Assembly (NCBI RefSeq): GCF_007989825.1
Contig: NZ_BJUA01000006.1
Span: 183,254-247,253, forward strand
Direction: 5' to 3'
DNA length: 64,000 bases
Origin: Cellulomonas persica
GTDB taxonomy: Bacteria; Actinomycetota; Actinomycetes; Actinomycetales; Cellulomonadaceae
Shown here: in pieces, positions 1 to 9,031 of the stretch
Layout of the letters: every line of letters begins with the position of its first letter
Position numbering within the stretch: position 1 is the stretch's first letter
Notes under the pieces: model-generated
Databases searched by the model: none
What the model saw: only the letters and a program-made list of their open reading frames with translations
Told to the model about the DNA's origin: nothing
Made by a program: the position numbers and the translations under genes

Positions 1-490
1 GTCGGACGACCGCGCCCGCCACGTCGACGACCACGTCCTGCGCGCCCGTCGGTGCCGACGTCGCGGCCGCCGTGGACACCAGGGGCAACGGGACCGGCAG
101 CTCGACGGGCTCGCCGGGCCGGGTCGCGACCGCGCGCAGCGCGACCCCACCGGCGACGAGCGCGAGCGCGGCGGCGGCGCCGAGCGCCGTGCGTGGGCTG
201 GGCCGCCACCGCACGCGGGTGCGTGCGGGCTCGGGTCCCGGCAGGACGCCGTGCGCGTCGGCATACCGGCTCGCCGCGACGGCGAGCGCATCGCCGAACG
301 GTGCTCCCGCCGCGCTCGTCGCCGGCCGCAGCGCGGGCTGGGCCCGCCCACCGTCGAACCGCGGGTCGGCGGGAAATGGCTCGTCCCGTGCCGTCACGGT
401 GGCCGACGGTGACTCGTCGGTCGCCGCGACGGCGGCCAGGCGTGCACGCACCGCCCCACCCCGGGACGGGGCACGGTCGCGAGGGATCAC
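1..490 (-). CDS. comEA: ComEA-like DNA-binding protein, N-terminal part
   Basis: The reverse-strand frame from the GTG at 490 runs off the left edge of the window (163 codons seen). It has a polar N-terminus, one membrane segment at about residues 108-127 (Ala/Leu/Val-rich, GAAAALALVAGG), a Pro/Thr linker, and then the start of a SLBB-type beta domain (VVVDVAGAVV). This order fits the competence protein ComEA, an extracellular DNA-binding receptor for DNA uptake; the C-terminal helix-hairpin-helix repeats would lie outside the window. The start is supported by a -10-like TAGCGT 7 nt upstream, so the message may be leaderless. comEC would be expected just downstream. Without the helix-hairpin-helix part, another SLBB-domain membrane protein remains possible. 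Confidence 0.75.
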   Translation of the reverse strand, partial: MIPRDRAPSRGGAVRARLAAVAATDESPSATVTARDEPFPADPRFDGGRAQPALRPATSAAGAPFGDALAVAASRYADAHGVLPGPEPARTRVRWRPSPRTALGAAAALALVAGGVALRAVATRPGEPVELPVPLPLVSTAAATSAPTGAQDVVVDVAGAVVR

Positions 491-497
491 CGCCCGA

Positions 498-503
498 ACG
501 CTA
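498..503 (-). promoter_or_regulatory. -10 element, comEA (leaderless type)
   Basis: TAGCGT on the reverse strand, 7 nt before the GTG at 490. No well-placed Shine-Dalgarno lies in between. Confidence 0.45.
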
Positions 504-622
504 GGCAGCCTCCCGGCGCACCGAGGCCGGCGCCGGTGCGGCTGTGGAGGACGTGAGGGACGTCGTGGGCTGAGGTCGGCTCACGGCGGCAGACGAGACG
601 GTCCGGCAACGGGTCCGAGGCG

Positions 623-1618
623 TCAGGCGTCGACGACCACGAGCGCGAGCAGGCCTGGTCCGACGTGGGCCGCGATCGCCGCGCTCGTCTCGCACGCCAC
701 GACCTCCAGCACACCGGGCCACTGCTCGACCTGGGCGACGAGCTCGGCCGCCAGCTCGGCCTGGTCCAGGTGGTGCACCGCGACGCGCACCTGCCCGCGC
801 GAGTCGGCGTGCGCTCGGGCCAGGGCCTCGAGCCGCTCGCGGGCCGCACGGCGCGTGCGAACCTTCTCCGCGACCACCACGTGACCGTCCTGCAGCGTCA
901 GCAGCGGGCGCAGCCCGAGCACGGTGCCGAGAGCGGCGGCCGGAGCGGACAGCCGCCCGCCGCGGCGCAGGTGGTCGAGCGAGTCGACGAGGAACCATGC
1001 GCACGCCTGGGCGCTGCGCTCCCGCGCGAGCCGCGCGACGGCCGCACCGTCGGGGGTCGCGGTCGGCTCGGGCGCACGGCCGAGCGCGCGCGTGACCCAC
1101 GCGCCGAGCCGCTCCGGGGCGCGTGCGGGCTCCGCCGGCGGGAGCTCCGGAGGGCCGTCCAGCAGCGTCCCCGCGGACGTCTCCAGACCGCGGGCGTAGC
1201 GTGCCGCGGCGAGCACGGTGTACCCGAGCGCCATCACGGTGACGGTCGAGTCCATGACGTGCACGGGCACCGGTGCGCCCGCCGCCGCGACGCGCGCCGC
1301 GCTCACGGTGCCGGAGAGCTCCCCCGACAGGTGCACCGAGACGATCTCGCGCGCGCCCGCCTCGGCGGCGGCGCGGTAGGCCGCGGCGAACGCCGCGGGC
1401 GGCGGTTGCGACGTGCTCACGCGCGTCCCGCGCCGCAGCGCCACGAGCAGGTCCGCCGGCGTCAGGTCGACGCCCTCGACGTGGCGCTCCGTGCCGACGA
1501 GCACGTCGAGCGGCACGACTCCGACACCCCACCGCTGCGCCACGTCCGCGGGCAGCGACGCGGTCGAGTCGGTCACGACGGCGACCGGCGCGGGTGCGCC
1601 GGCGCCGCGTGCGCGCAG
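623..1618 (-). CDS. DegV family protein (fatty-acid-binding type)
   Basis: DegV/FakB-fold protein, a family that binds a fatty acid and presents it to a kinase partner. Family signatures are visible: VVTDSTASLP at the N-terminus, STSQPPPAAF, and the HLSGELSGT loop. The family is about 280-300 aa, and this frame fits if it begins near 1618. The start is odd: no ATG, GTG or TTG lies between the leuS stop and the first beta strand. The choices are a CTG at 1618 (used here) or the GTG at 1576, which would remove the first strand (VAVV). It follows leuS (stop at 1624-1626) on the same strand and is probably co-transcribed and translationally coupled with it. Confidence 0.85.
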   Translation of the reverse strand: MRARGAGAPAPVAVVTDSTASLPADVAQRWGVGVVPLDVLVGTERHVEGVDLTPADLLVALRRGTRVSTSQPPPAAFAAAYRAAAEAGAREIVSVHLSGELSGTVSAARVAAAGAPVPVHVMDSTVTVMALGYTVLAAARYARGLETSAGTLLDGPPELPPAEPARAPERLGAWVTRALGRAPEPTATPDGAAVARLARERSAQACAWFLVDSLDHLRRGGRLSAPAAALGTVLGLRPLLTLQDGHVVVAEKVRTRRAARERLEALARAHADSRGQVRVAVHHLDQAELAAELVAQVEQWPGVLEVVACETSAAIAAHVGPGLLALVVVDA

Positions 1619-1623
1619 CCCGA

Positions 1624-4548
1624 TCAGGCCGGCACCACGTTGACCAGCTTGGGCGCGCGCACGATCACGGTGCGCACGCCGCGACCGTCGAGCGCACGCT
1701 GCACGCCCGCGTCCGCGAGCGCGAGCTCCTGCAGCTCGTCCTGCGTGGCCTGCGGCGAGACCTCCGCGCGGCCGCGGACCTTGCCCGCGACCTGGAAGAT
1801 GCAAGTCACGGTGTCCTCGACCAGGTACGCCGGGTCGGCGACCGGGTAGGGCTCGTAGGCGAGCGAACGCTCATGGCCGAGGCGCGACCACAGCTCCTCG
1901 GCGACGTGCGGGGCCACGGGCGCGGTCATGAGCACGAGCGGCTCGACCGCGGCACGCGGAGCAGCGGGCAACGACGTCAGGTGGTTGTTGAGCACGATGA
2001 GCTTGGCGATCGCGGTGTTGATCCGCATGTGCGCCATGTCCTCGGTGACGTCCGCGATGGTCCGGTGCAGCACGCGCAGCGTCTCGTCGGACGGCGCGTC
2101 CTCGCTCACGACGAGCGTGCCGTCGGTCTCCGAGACCACGTTGCGCCACAGGCGCTGCAGGAACCGCTGCGAGCCGACGACCGCGCGCGTCTCCCACGGG
2201 CGCGACAGGTCCAGCGGACCCATCGACATCTCGTACACGCGCAACGTGTCCGCGCCGTACTCGGCGTACATCTCGTCGGGCGTCACCATGTTCTTCAGCG
2301 ACTTGCCCATCTTCCCGTACTCACGGTTGACGGGCTGACCCTGCCACGAGTAGCCGGTCGGGGACGACTCGTCCTCGACGACCTCGGCCGCCTGCACGTG
2401 CACGCCACGCTCGTCGGTGTAGGCGTACGCCTGGATGTAGCCCTGGTTGAACAGCTGGTGGAACGGTTCGGCACCGCTCACGTGGCCCAGGTCGAACAGC
2501 ACCTTGTGCCAGAACCGCGCGTACAGCAGGTGCAGCACCGCGTGCTCGACACCGCCGACGTACAGGTCGACGCCGCCGACCGTGTCGTTCGCGTCGCCGC
2601 TGTGGCCGGGCGCGAGCCAGAACTTCTCGAGCACCGGGTCGACGAGCACTTCGTCGGCCGACGGGTCGAGGTACCGCAGGTAGTACCAGCACGAGCCGGC
2701 CCAGTTGGGCATGGTGTTGGTGTCGCGGCGGTAGACCTTCGGGCCGTCGCCGAGGTCGAGGGTGACGTTCACCCAGTCGGTGTTGCGACCCAGCGGCGGC
2801 TCGGGCGACGACTGCGCGTCGTCGGGCTCGAACGTACGCGGCGCGTAGTCGGGCACCTCGGGCAGGTCGACGGGCAGCAGGTCGGCGGGCAGCGCGATCG
2901 GCAGGTCGTTCTCGTCGTAGACGATCGGGAACGGCTCGCCCCAGTAGCGCTGACGGCTGAACAGCCAGTCGCGCAGGCGGTAGGTGATGGTCTCCTCGCC
3001 GACGCCCTTCGCCTCGAGCCACGCGACGATCCGCGCCTTGGCGGTCGCGACGTCCAGGCCGTCGAGCGAGATCTCCTCGTTGGCCGAGTTGATGACGGCA
3101 CCGTCACCGGTCCGCGCGGCGTCCGTCTCGTCACCCTCGACCGTGTAGACGATCGGCAGGTCGAAGGCCTGCGCGAACGCGTGGTCGCGCGCGTCGCCGC
3201 CCGGGACCGCCATGATCGCGCCCGTGCCGTAGCCCATGAGCACGTAGTCGGCCGTGAACACGGGCAGCAGGTCGCCGTTGACGGGGTTGACCGCGAGGTG
3301 GCCGGTGAAGACGCCGGTCTTGCGGCCCGCGTCGGCCTGTCGCTCGACCGCGGTCTTCGCCGCCGCCTCCGCGCGGTAGGCCGCCACCGCGGCCGCAGGC
3401 GAGGCGTGACCGCCCGTCCACACCGAGTGCGTGCCGTCGGGCCACTGAGAGGGGACCTCGTCCAGCAGCGGGTGCTCCGGGGCGACGACCATGAACGTCG
3501 CACCGAACAGCGTGTCCGGGCGCGTCGTGAACACCTCGACCGCCTGGCCGCCCTCGACCGCGAACCGCACACGCGCGCCCGACGAGCGTCCGATCCAGTT
3601 GCGCTGCATCGACTTGACCTTCTCCGGCCAGTCGATGTGCTCCAGGTCGTCCGTCAGGCGGTCCGCGTACGCCGTGATCCGCATGTTCCACTGGCGCAGG
3701 CTGCGCTGGAACACCGGGAAGTTGCCCCGCTCGGAGCGGCCGTCGGCCGTGACCTCCTCGTTGGCCAGGACCGTGCCCAGGCCCGGGCACCAGTTCACCG
3801 GCGTCTGCGAGACGTACGCCAGGCGCTTCGAGTCCAGCACGCGGCGGCGCTCGACGGCGTCCAGGTCGGCCCACGCCACGCCCTCGCGGACGCCGTCGAC
3901 GACCGGCACCGCACGCGTGCCGTCGGCCAGCTCGGCCTCGAGCTCGGTGATCGGGCGCGCCTTGCCGCGACCACCGTCGGGACGCACGGCGTCCTCGTCG
4001 TACCAGGACTCGAAGATCTGCAGGAAGATCCACTGGGTCCAGCGCACGTACTCCGGGTCGATCGTCGCGAACGACCGGCGCGAGTCGTGCGCCAGGCCCA
4101 GGCGGCGCAGCTGACGCTGCATGATCGCGATGTTCGCCTCGGTCGTGACGCGCGGGTGCTGACCGGTCTGCACCGCGTACTGCTCGGCGGGCAGGCCGAA
4201 CGCGTCGAACCCGAGCGCGTGCAGGACGTTGTCCCCCTGCATGCGGCGGAAGCGCGCGACGACGTCGGTCGCGATGTACCCCAGCGGGTGACCGATGTGC
4301 AGTCCCGCACCCGAGGGGTACGGGAACATGTCCATCACGAAGAACGACCGCCGCGACGGGTCCGCGTGCCGGCCCTCGCCGTCCGTCAGCGCACCCGTCG
4401 GGTTCGCCGCGTAGAACGTGCCGCGCTCCTGCCACAGGTCCTGCCAGCGGAGCTCGATCTGGCGCGCAAGCTCCGCGGTGTAGCGGAACGGGACGTCGTC
4501 GCCGCGCTCGGCGGCCGGATCGGGACTCGGGGCAGCGGTGGAGGTCAC
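1624..4548 (-). CDS. leuS: Leucyl-tRNA synthetase
   Basis: Class Ia aminoacyl-tRNA synthetase that charges tRNA-Leu; 974 aa. The HIGH box is exact at residues 84-87. The CP1 editing domain with its threonine-rich TTRPDTLFG loop lies around residues 260-470. The KMSKS-type loop reads KMGKS near residue 743, a variant also common in actinobacterial LeuRS. C-terminal anticodon-binding and short LeuRS-specific domains follow. The GTG start at 4548 is preceded by TAAACT with a 6-nt gap, so translation probably starts on a leaderless message. It diverges from the HerA-like ATPase gene at 4713 and is followed closely by degV. Confidence 0.98.
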   Translation of the reverse strand: MTSTAAPSPDPAAERGDDVPFRYTAELARQIELRWQDLWQERGTFYAANPTGALTDGEGRHADPSRRSFFVMDMFPYPSGAGLHIGHPLGYIATDVVARFRRMQGDNVLHALGFDAFGLPAEQYAVQTGQHPRVTTEANIAIMQRQLRRLGLAHDSRRSFATIDPEYVRWTQWIFLQIFESWYDEDAVRPDGGRGKARPITELEAELADGTRAVPVVDGVREGVAWADLDAVERRRVLDSKRLAYVSQTPVNWCPGLGTVLANEEVTADGRSERGNFPVFQRSLRQWNMRITAYADRLTDDLEHIDWPEKVKSMQRNWIGRSSGARVRFAVEGGQAVEVFTTRPDTLFGATFMVVAPEHPLLDEVPSQWPDGTHSVWTGGHASPAAAVAAYRAEAAAKTAVERQADAGRKTGVFTGHLAVNPVNGDLLPVFTADYVLMGYGTGAIMAVPGGDARDHAFAQAFDLPIVYTVEGDETDAARTGDGAVINSANEEISLDGLDVATAKARIVAWLEAKGVGEETITYRLRDWLFSRQRYWGEPFPIVYDENDLPIALPADLLPVDLPEVPDYAPRTFEPDDAQSSPEPPLGRNTDWVNVTLDLGDGPKVYRRDTNTMPNWAGSCWYYLRYLDPSADEVLVDPVLEKFWLAPGHSGDANDTVGGVDLYVGGVEHAVLHLLYARFWHKVLFDLGHVSGAEPFHQLFNQGYIQAYAYTDERGVHVQAAEVVEDESSPTGYSWQGQPVNREYGKMGKSLKNMVTPDEMYAEYGADTLRVYEMSMGPLDLSRPWETRAVVGSQRFLQRLWRNVVSETDGTLVVSEDAPSDETLRVLHRTIADVTEDMAHMRINTAIAKLIVLNNHLTSLPAAPRAAVEPLVLMTAPVAPHVAEELWSRLGHERSLAYEPYPVADPAYLVEDTVTCIFQVAGKVRGRAEVSPQATQDELQELALADAGVQRALDGRGVRTVIVRAPKLVNVVPA

Positions 4549-4554
4549 CCGCCG

Positions 4555-4560
4555 AGTTTA
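4555..4560 (-). promoter_or_regulatory. -10 element, leuS (leaderless type)
   Basis: TAAACT on the reverse strand, exactly 6 nt before the GTG start at 4548. I see no convincing -35 hexamer. Confidence 0.55.
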
Positions 4561-4700
4561 CCGAGCGTCGGGAGGGCGCCGTGCGTCACCGGTCCCGGGT
4601 GCGCCGCGCGGGCCGCGTCCGACGAGCACGCCCGACGGACGCGTCGGCGGCCGTACCCGACGGCCGTGACCGACGACCCGCGCGCGGCCGTCGCCGGTCC

Positions 4701-4706
4701 TAGGAT
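4701..4706 (+). promoter_or_regulatory. -10 element, HerA-like ATPase (leaderless type)
   Basis: TAGGAT, exactly 6 nt before the ATG at 4713, with no Shine-Dalgarno in the gap. Confidence 0.6.
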
Positions 4707-4712
4707 CGCGCC

Positions 4713-6560
4713 ATGGCTGACAGCGAGGTCACCCCCACGCCGGACCCCGAGCTCGCGGCGCTGCGCGCCGCAGCGGCGCAGGCAGCCGCGGAGGCGGCCG
4801 CCGCCAAGGCCGCAGCGGCGCAGGCGGCGCTCGAGGCCGCGGAGGCCGCGGCAGCCGCCCGGCCGACGGGCGCACCGGCCGCCAGCGCGCCGGCCGACGC
4901 CACGGCGACGACTCCCCCGGTCACGGCGCCCGCTGCACCCTCCGAGCCGCCCGCTCACCCGGGGGCCGGCGCCGGTGCCCCGGCGCTGTCCGAGCACGCC
5001 GCGCAGGTGCAGGCGGGCTACACGTTCAGCGGCGCGACGCTCCCGCTCGGTGCGTTCGTGGAGGACGACGTGGCCGTGCCCGCGGTGCAGGTCGGCCTGC
5101 CGCTCGCGATGCTCAACCGGCACGGCCTCGTCGCCGGCGCGACCGGCACCGGGAAGACCAAGACGCTGCAGGTGATGACCGAGGGCCTGTCAGCGGCCGG
5201 CGTGCCGGTGTTCGTCGCGGACATCAAGGGCGACCTGTCGGGGCTGAGCGTCCCCGGGGGCTCGTCGGACAAGCTCGCGTCCCGCACCGCGAGCATCGGG
5301 CAGGAGTGGGTCGCGACGGCCTCCCCCGTCGAGTTCCTCAGCCTGGGCGGCGTGGGCACCGGGGTGCCCGTGCGCACGACCGTCACGGACTTCGGCCCGC
5401 TGCTGCTGGCCAAGGTGCTCGGGCTGAACGCGACCCAGGAGTCGAGCCTCGGCCTGATCATGCACTGGGCCGACGCGCAAGGGCTCGCGCTGCTCGACCT
5501 CAAGGACCTGCAGTCGACGATCGCGTTCCTCGTGAGCGACGAGGGCAAGGCCGAGCTCAAGGGCATCGGCGGGCTGTCCGCCGCGACCGCGGGCGTGATC
5601 CTGCGCGAGATCGTCACGCTGCAGGCGCAGGGAGCGGACGCGTTCTTCGGCGAGCCCGCGTTCGAGGTCGCCGAGCTGCTGCGGACCACGCCCGACGGCC
5701 GCGGCCTGGTCACCGCGCTCGAGCTGCCCGGCGTGCAGGACCGGCCCGCGCTGTTCTCGACGTTCCTCATGTGGCTGCTCGCGGAGCTGTTCCAGGAGCT
5801 GCCGGAGGTCGGCGACCCCGACAAGCCGCGGCTCGTGTTCTTCTTCGACGAGGCGCACCTGCTGTTCCACGACGCGTCGTCGGACTTCCTCACGCAGGTC
5901 ACCCAGACCGTGCGCCTCATCCGGTCCAAGGGTGTGGGCGTGTTCTTCGTGACGCAGAGCCCCAAGGACGTCCCTGCCGACGTGCTCGCCCAGCTCGGCA
6001 GCCGGGTGCAGCACGCGCTGCGCGCCTACACGCCCGACGACGCCAAGGCGCTGCGCGCGGCGGCACGCACGTTCCCGACCTCTCCGTACGACCTCGAGGA
6101 GCTGCTGACGACGCTCGGCACGGGCGAGGCCGTCGTCACGGTCCTCGGGGAGAAGGGCGTGCCGACGCCCGTGGCCTGGACGCGTCTGCGCGCGCCGCAG
6201 TCGTCGATGGACCCGGTCCCCACCGCGGACCTCGCGGCCGCGGTCGCGGCGAGCCCGCTGACTCCGCGCTACGCCGAGGCGGTCGACCGCGAGTCCGCGT
6301 ACGAGCTGCTGACCGCGCGGGCGGAGCGCACCGCGGCCGAACGGGTCGCCGCGGAGAAGGCCGCCGAGGAGGCCGCGCAGGCCACGGCGCACGCGCAGGA
6401 GGCCGAGAAGCTCGCACGGCAGCGCGAGAAGGAGGCACAGGCCGCGGCGAAGAAGACCAAGCAGCGCACGAGCGGCGCGTTCGACTCGCTGCTGCGCTCG
6501 GTCGGCACGCAGCTCGGCCGCGAGATCACCCGCTCGGTGTTCGGCACCCGGCGGCGCTGA
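4713..6560 (+). CDS. HerA-like helicase/ATPase, DUF853 family
   Basis: 615-aa P-loop ATPase of the HerA/FtsK superfamily, DUF853 (YjgR-like) branch. The first 75 residues are an Ala-rich, probably coiled helix followed by a Pro/Ala linker. Walker A is GATGTGKTKT near residue 145; the following VADIKGDLSG strand is typical of the family. Walker B is RLVFFFDEAHLLF near residue 375, and FFVTQSPKDVP is the sensor-like strand. The last 80 residues are a charged Ala/Glu/Lys coiled coil. The cellular role of the family is not well defined; a DNA- or protein-translocating motor is the usual assumption. It is a single gene with its own promoter. Confidence 0.88.
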   Translation: MADSEVTPTPDPELAALRAAAAQAAAEAAAAKAAAAQAALEAAEAAAAARPTGAPAASAPADATATTPPVTAPAAPSEPPAHPGAGAGAPALSEHAAQVQAGYTFSGATLPLGAFVEDDVAVPAVQVGLPLAMLNRHGLVAGATGTGKTKTLQVMTEGLSAAGVPVFVADIKGDLSGLSVPGGSSDKLASRTASIGQEWVATASPVEFLSLGGVGTGVPVRTTVTDFGPLLLAKVLGLNATQESSLGLIMHWADAQGLALLDLKDLQSTIAFLVSDEGKAELKGIGGLSAATAGVILREIVTLQAQGADAFFGEPAFEVAELLRTTPDGRGLVTALELPGVQDRPALFSTFLMWLLAELFQELPEVGDPDKPRLVFFFDEAHLLFHDASSDFLTQVTQTVRLIRSKGVGVFFVTQSPKDVPADVLAQLGSRVQHALRAYTPDDAKALRAAARTFPTSPYDLEELLTTLGTGEAVVTVLGEKGVPTPVAWTRLRAPQSSMDPVPTADLAAAVAASPLTPRYAEAVDRESAYELLTARAERTAAERVAAEKAAEEAAQATAHAQEAEKLARQREKEAQAAAKKTKQRTSGAFDSLLRSVGTQLGREITRSVFGTRRR

Positions 6561-6574
6561 GCCGACCGGTCCCG

Positions 6575-7303
6575 TCAGGCCGCGGTGTGCGGGACCAGCC
6601 AGATCGCGTGCGCCGCGACCTGACCGAGGTCGAGCGCGCGGCCCGCGACGTCCACCGCGATCGTGCCGACCGCGTCCCGCCGCGACCCGACCGTCACGCG
6701 CGTGTCGAGGCCGATGCCGACCTCGTCGAGGTAGCGCAGCAGGTCGGGGTCCGCGTCGCTGATGCGCGCGACGGTCCAGGCCCCCGGTGCGACGTCCCAC
6801 ATGGGGGTCGCGTCGGGTGCCTCGAGGCGGCCGTCCGGGCCGGGGATCGGGTCACCGTGCGGGTCGCGCACCGGGTGGCCCAGGTGCTCCGCGATCCGTT
6901 CGACGAACACGTCGCTGACCGCGTGCTCGAGCACCTCCGCCTCGTCGTGCACCTCGTCCCACCCGTAGCCCAGGACCTCGACGAGGAACGTCTCGACGAG
7001 CCGGTGGCGCCGCACCATCGCGAGCGCGTGCCGGCGACCCTCGTCGGTCAGGCCGACCGCACCGTAGGGCTCGTGCGTGACCAGACCCTGGTCCGCGAGC
7101 CGTCGGACGGTCTCCGAGACCGTGGACGCCCCCACGCCGAGGCGTGACGCGAGCAGCTTCGTCGTGACGGGGCGCTCCGCCCACTCCGTCGCGGACCACA
7201 CGACCTTGAGGTAGTCCTGCGCGACGGGGGTCAGCGCAGGGGTCGGCTCGCGCGTGGGTTCGCTCGCGGGCTCGTTCGTCGGGTCGCTGGTCAGGCCGGG
7301 CAC
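6575..7303 (-). CDS. DtxR/MntR-family metal-dependent transcriptional regulator
   Basis: 242-aa regulator with an N-terminal Pro/Glu/Thr tail (about 25 aa), a winged helix-turn-helix at about 27-85 (LASRLGVGASTVSETVRRLADQ), a metal-binding dimerisation domain at about 90-165, and a C-terminal SH3/FeoA-like domain. The metal site resembles DtxR (HRLVETFL and VHDEAEVLEH), but the position of the DtxR primary-site cysteine is glutamate (EAEVLEH rather than EACRWEH). That substitution is characteristic of manganese-sensing MntR/ScaR-type proteins, so I infer Mn(II) rather than Fe(II) as effector. The GTG at 7303 is the only plausible start and lies 7 nt after a TAGCCT element. Its targets are not evident in the window. 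Confidence 0.88.
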   Translation of the reverse strand: MPGLTSDPTNEPASEPTREPTPALTPVAQDYLKVVWSATEWAERPVTTKLLASRLGVGASTVSETVRRLADQGLVTHEPYGAVGLTDEGRRHALAMVRRHRLVETFLVEVLGYGWDEVHDEAEVLEHAVSDVFVERIAEHLGHPVRDPHGDPIPGPDGRLEAPDATPMWDVAPGAWTVARISDADPDLLRYLDEVGIGLDTRVTVGSRRDAVGTIAVDVAGRALDLGQVAAHAIWLVPHTAA

Positions 7304-7310
7304 GACGACC

Positions 7311-7316
7311 AGGCTA
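7311..7316 (-). promoter_or_regulatory. -10 element, MntR-like regulator (leaderless type)
   Basis: TAGCCT on the reverse strand, 7 nt before the GTG at 7303. A CTGACC hexamer about 18 nt further upstream is a possible -35. Confidence 0.5.
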
Positions 7317-7336
7317 GGCCAGCGCCCGGCGCGCGG

Positions 7337-8920
7337 TCAGGAACCGTCCACGCTCCAGTGCCACGGCTCACCCGGCAGGTTCTGCAGGCCGTAGTCCCCC
7401 GCGTGCTCGACGAGCCAGTCCCAGGCGGGCGTGCCGGTGCGGATCAGGCGGCCGTGCTCGGTCAGGTCCAGCGCCAGCCCCCACTCGTGACGCGAGTGGC
7501 CCGGCACCGCGGTCGGCGGGCGGCACACGACCGCGCCGCCGCCGGCCGGGCGGCAGTTGCGCGCACGCGCGGCCTGCTGCTGCTCGCGGCTGCGCCAGCC
7601 GGAGGCACCGAGCTCGACGCCCGCGGCGCGAGCCTGTGTGATCAGCGCGTCGACCGCGTCCGCCAGGCACGCGTGCACGCGCACACCGTGGCTCGTCAGC
7701 ACGGTGCTCTCGAGCGGGACCGGCGCGTCGACCAGCGAGCAGTCCACCGGGACCTCGCTGCTGACGACCACGTCGGCCGGCACGTCGACGCGCCACAGCT
7801 CCTGCCCGTTGCCCGCCGTGAGCAGCGCACCCGCGGGGTCGAGGCGCAGCGCGCTGCCGGGCGACGCCTGCGAGTCCGGCGCGGGCGTGCCCCACAGCGC
7901 ACGGCCGTCCGCGGCGAGCAGGACGAGGCGTCCGTCGCTGCGGACGCGCAACGACGCGTCCGGCCCGGGGGTCTCGGGCGCCTGCCAGACCACGGTGTCG
8001 TCGTACCGCAGCGCGAGCTCGTCCTCGGTGAGCGTCAGCCGCACGTGGCCGTCCGGGCCGTCGAGGTGCCCGCCGGTCGGGAGCACGCCGTCGACCTCGA
8101 GACTCGCCGCGCCGAGCCCTGTCCCGGAGCTCCACACCGCCGAGCCGTCGGGTGCGAGCAGCACCAGGTCGCCGTCGTCCTGCAGGACCAGGGTCGACCC
8201 GGGCACCGCCGGGCGGTGCGTGCGCCACACCACCGCGCCGTCGTCGTCCTTCACGACGAGCACGCCCGCGTCGTCGAGCGTCAGCGCCGCACCCTCGCCC
8301 TCGGTGCCCGCGGCCCAGCGCGGCAGCGAGTCCGGCCCCAGCAGCACGACGTTGCCCGTCCGGCGCACGACCAGCACGTGCCGCCCGTCGGGCGAGGTCA
8401 GCGGCTGGCCGGGCACGACCGACCCGCCCGCGACGAGCGTGCTCGCGCGCTGCGAGGTCCCGGTCGCCCAGACCGTCGCGCCCGCGGCGTCGAGCAGCAC
8501 GAGGTCGCCGTCGTCGCGCACCTCGAGGCGGGCACCGACGACCTGCACGCCCTCCTGCTCGTCGGGCGTCCACAGCGTGCGTCCGCTCGGGGCGACCAGC
8601 CGCAGCCGGCCCGCCTCGTCGAGCTCGAGCTCCGCGCCGCGCGTGCCGCCGTCGACCGTCCAGACGACGTCGCCACCCGGTCCGTACAGCGACACGCGAC
8701 CCGAGCGCTGCACGACGAGGACGGTCGTACCACCGAGCGAGACGAGCGACTCGCGCGCGCCCAGCCTCTCGCCCGTGACCAGGTGGTCCGTGTCCGCCGC
8801 GGCCCGTGCCGGGACGGTGAGCACCACGGTGGCCAGCAGCGCGACGAGCCCGAGCAGGGCGCTCGCGAGCGCGGCGGTCACCCTCGACCGTCGCGGCAGG
8901 GCCTGGTGCCGCTGTGCCAT
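7337..8920 (-). CDS. Secreted D-alanyl-D-alanine carboxypeptidase (VanY type) with bulb-lectin-like repeats
   Basis: 527 aa. An N-terminal signal or anchor segment (about 15-40) is followed by roughly 330 residues of short beta repeats with recurring DDGDLVLLD and VVW-type motifs. That is the pattern of bulb-type (B_lectin) mannose-binding domains, here about three copies. The C-terminal 110 residues are a peptidase M15B (VanY) domain with the zinc motifs HSRHEWGLALDL and GEPWHWS. Such enzymes trim the terminal D-Ala from peptidoglycan stem peptides outside the membrane; the lectin part could anchor it to wall glycans (inference). The ATG start lies 6 nt after TACCGT. It is transcribed alone. 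Confidence 0.88.
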   Translation of the reverse strand: MAQRHQALPRRSRVTAALASALLGLVALLATVVLTVPARAAADTDHLVTGERLGARESLVSLGGTTVLVVQRSGRVSLYGPGGDVVWTVDGGTRGAELELDEAGRLRLVAPSGRTLWTPDEQEGVQVVGARLEVRDDGDLVLLDAAGATVWATGTSQRASTLVAGGSVVPGQPLTSPDGRHVLVVRRTGNVVLLGPDSLPRWAAGTEGEGAALTLDDAGVLVVKDDDGAVVWRTHRPAVPGSTLVLQDDGDLVLLAPDGSAVWSSGTGLGAASLEVDGVLPTGGHLDGPDGHVRLTLTEDELALRYDDTVVWQAPETPGPDASLRVRSDGRLVLLAADGRALWGTPAPDSQASPGSALRLDPAGALLTAGNGQELWRVDVPADVVVSSEVPVDCSLVDAPVPLESTVLTSHGVRVHACLADAVDALITQARAAGVELGASGWRSREQQQAARARNCRPAGGGAVVCRPPTAVPGHSRHEWGLALDLTEHGRLIRTGTPAWDWLVEHAGDYGLQNLPGEPWHWSVDGS

Positions 8921-8926
8921 CGCCCC

Positions 8927-8932
8927 ACGGTA
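8927..8932 (-). promoter_or_regulatory. -10 element, VanY-type carboxypeptidase (leaderless type)
   Basis: TACCGT on the reverse strand, exactly 6 nt before the ATG at 8920. Confidence 0.45.
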
Positions 8933-9031
8933 AGCCCGCTGCCGCGGGCTGGCACGGGTGAACCCTGCGCCGGGTGCGCGCTCCGCGACGAGGTGTGGTG
9001 CCCGACCGGCGTCCGCGCCGGGTGGCTGCGC

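Noticed and set aside
1273..5175. Open plus-strand frame of 1300 codons, antisense to degV and leuS
   Set aside because: Shadow of the high-GC third codon position of leuS; Arg/Val-rich translation without any domain, and leuS on the other strand is certain.
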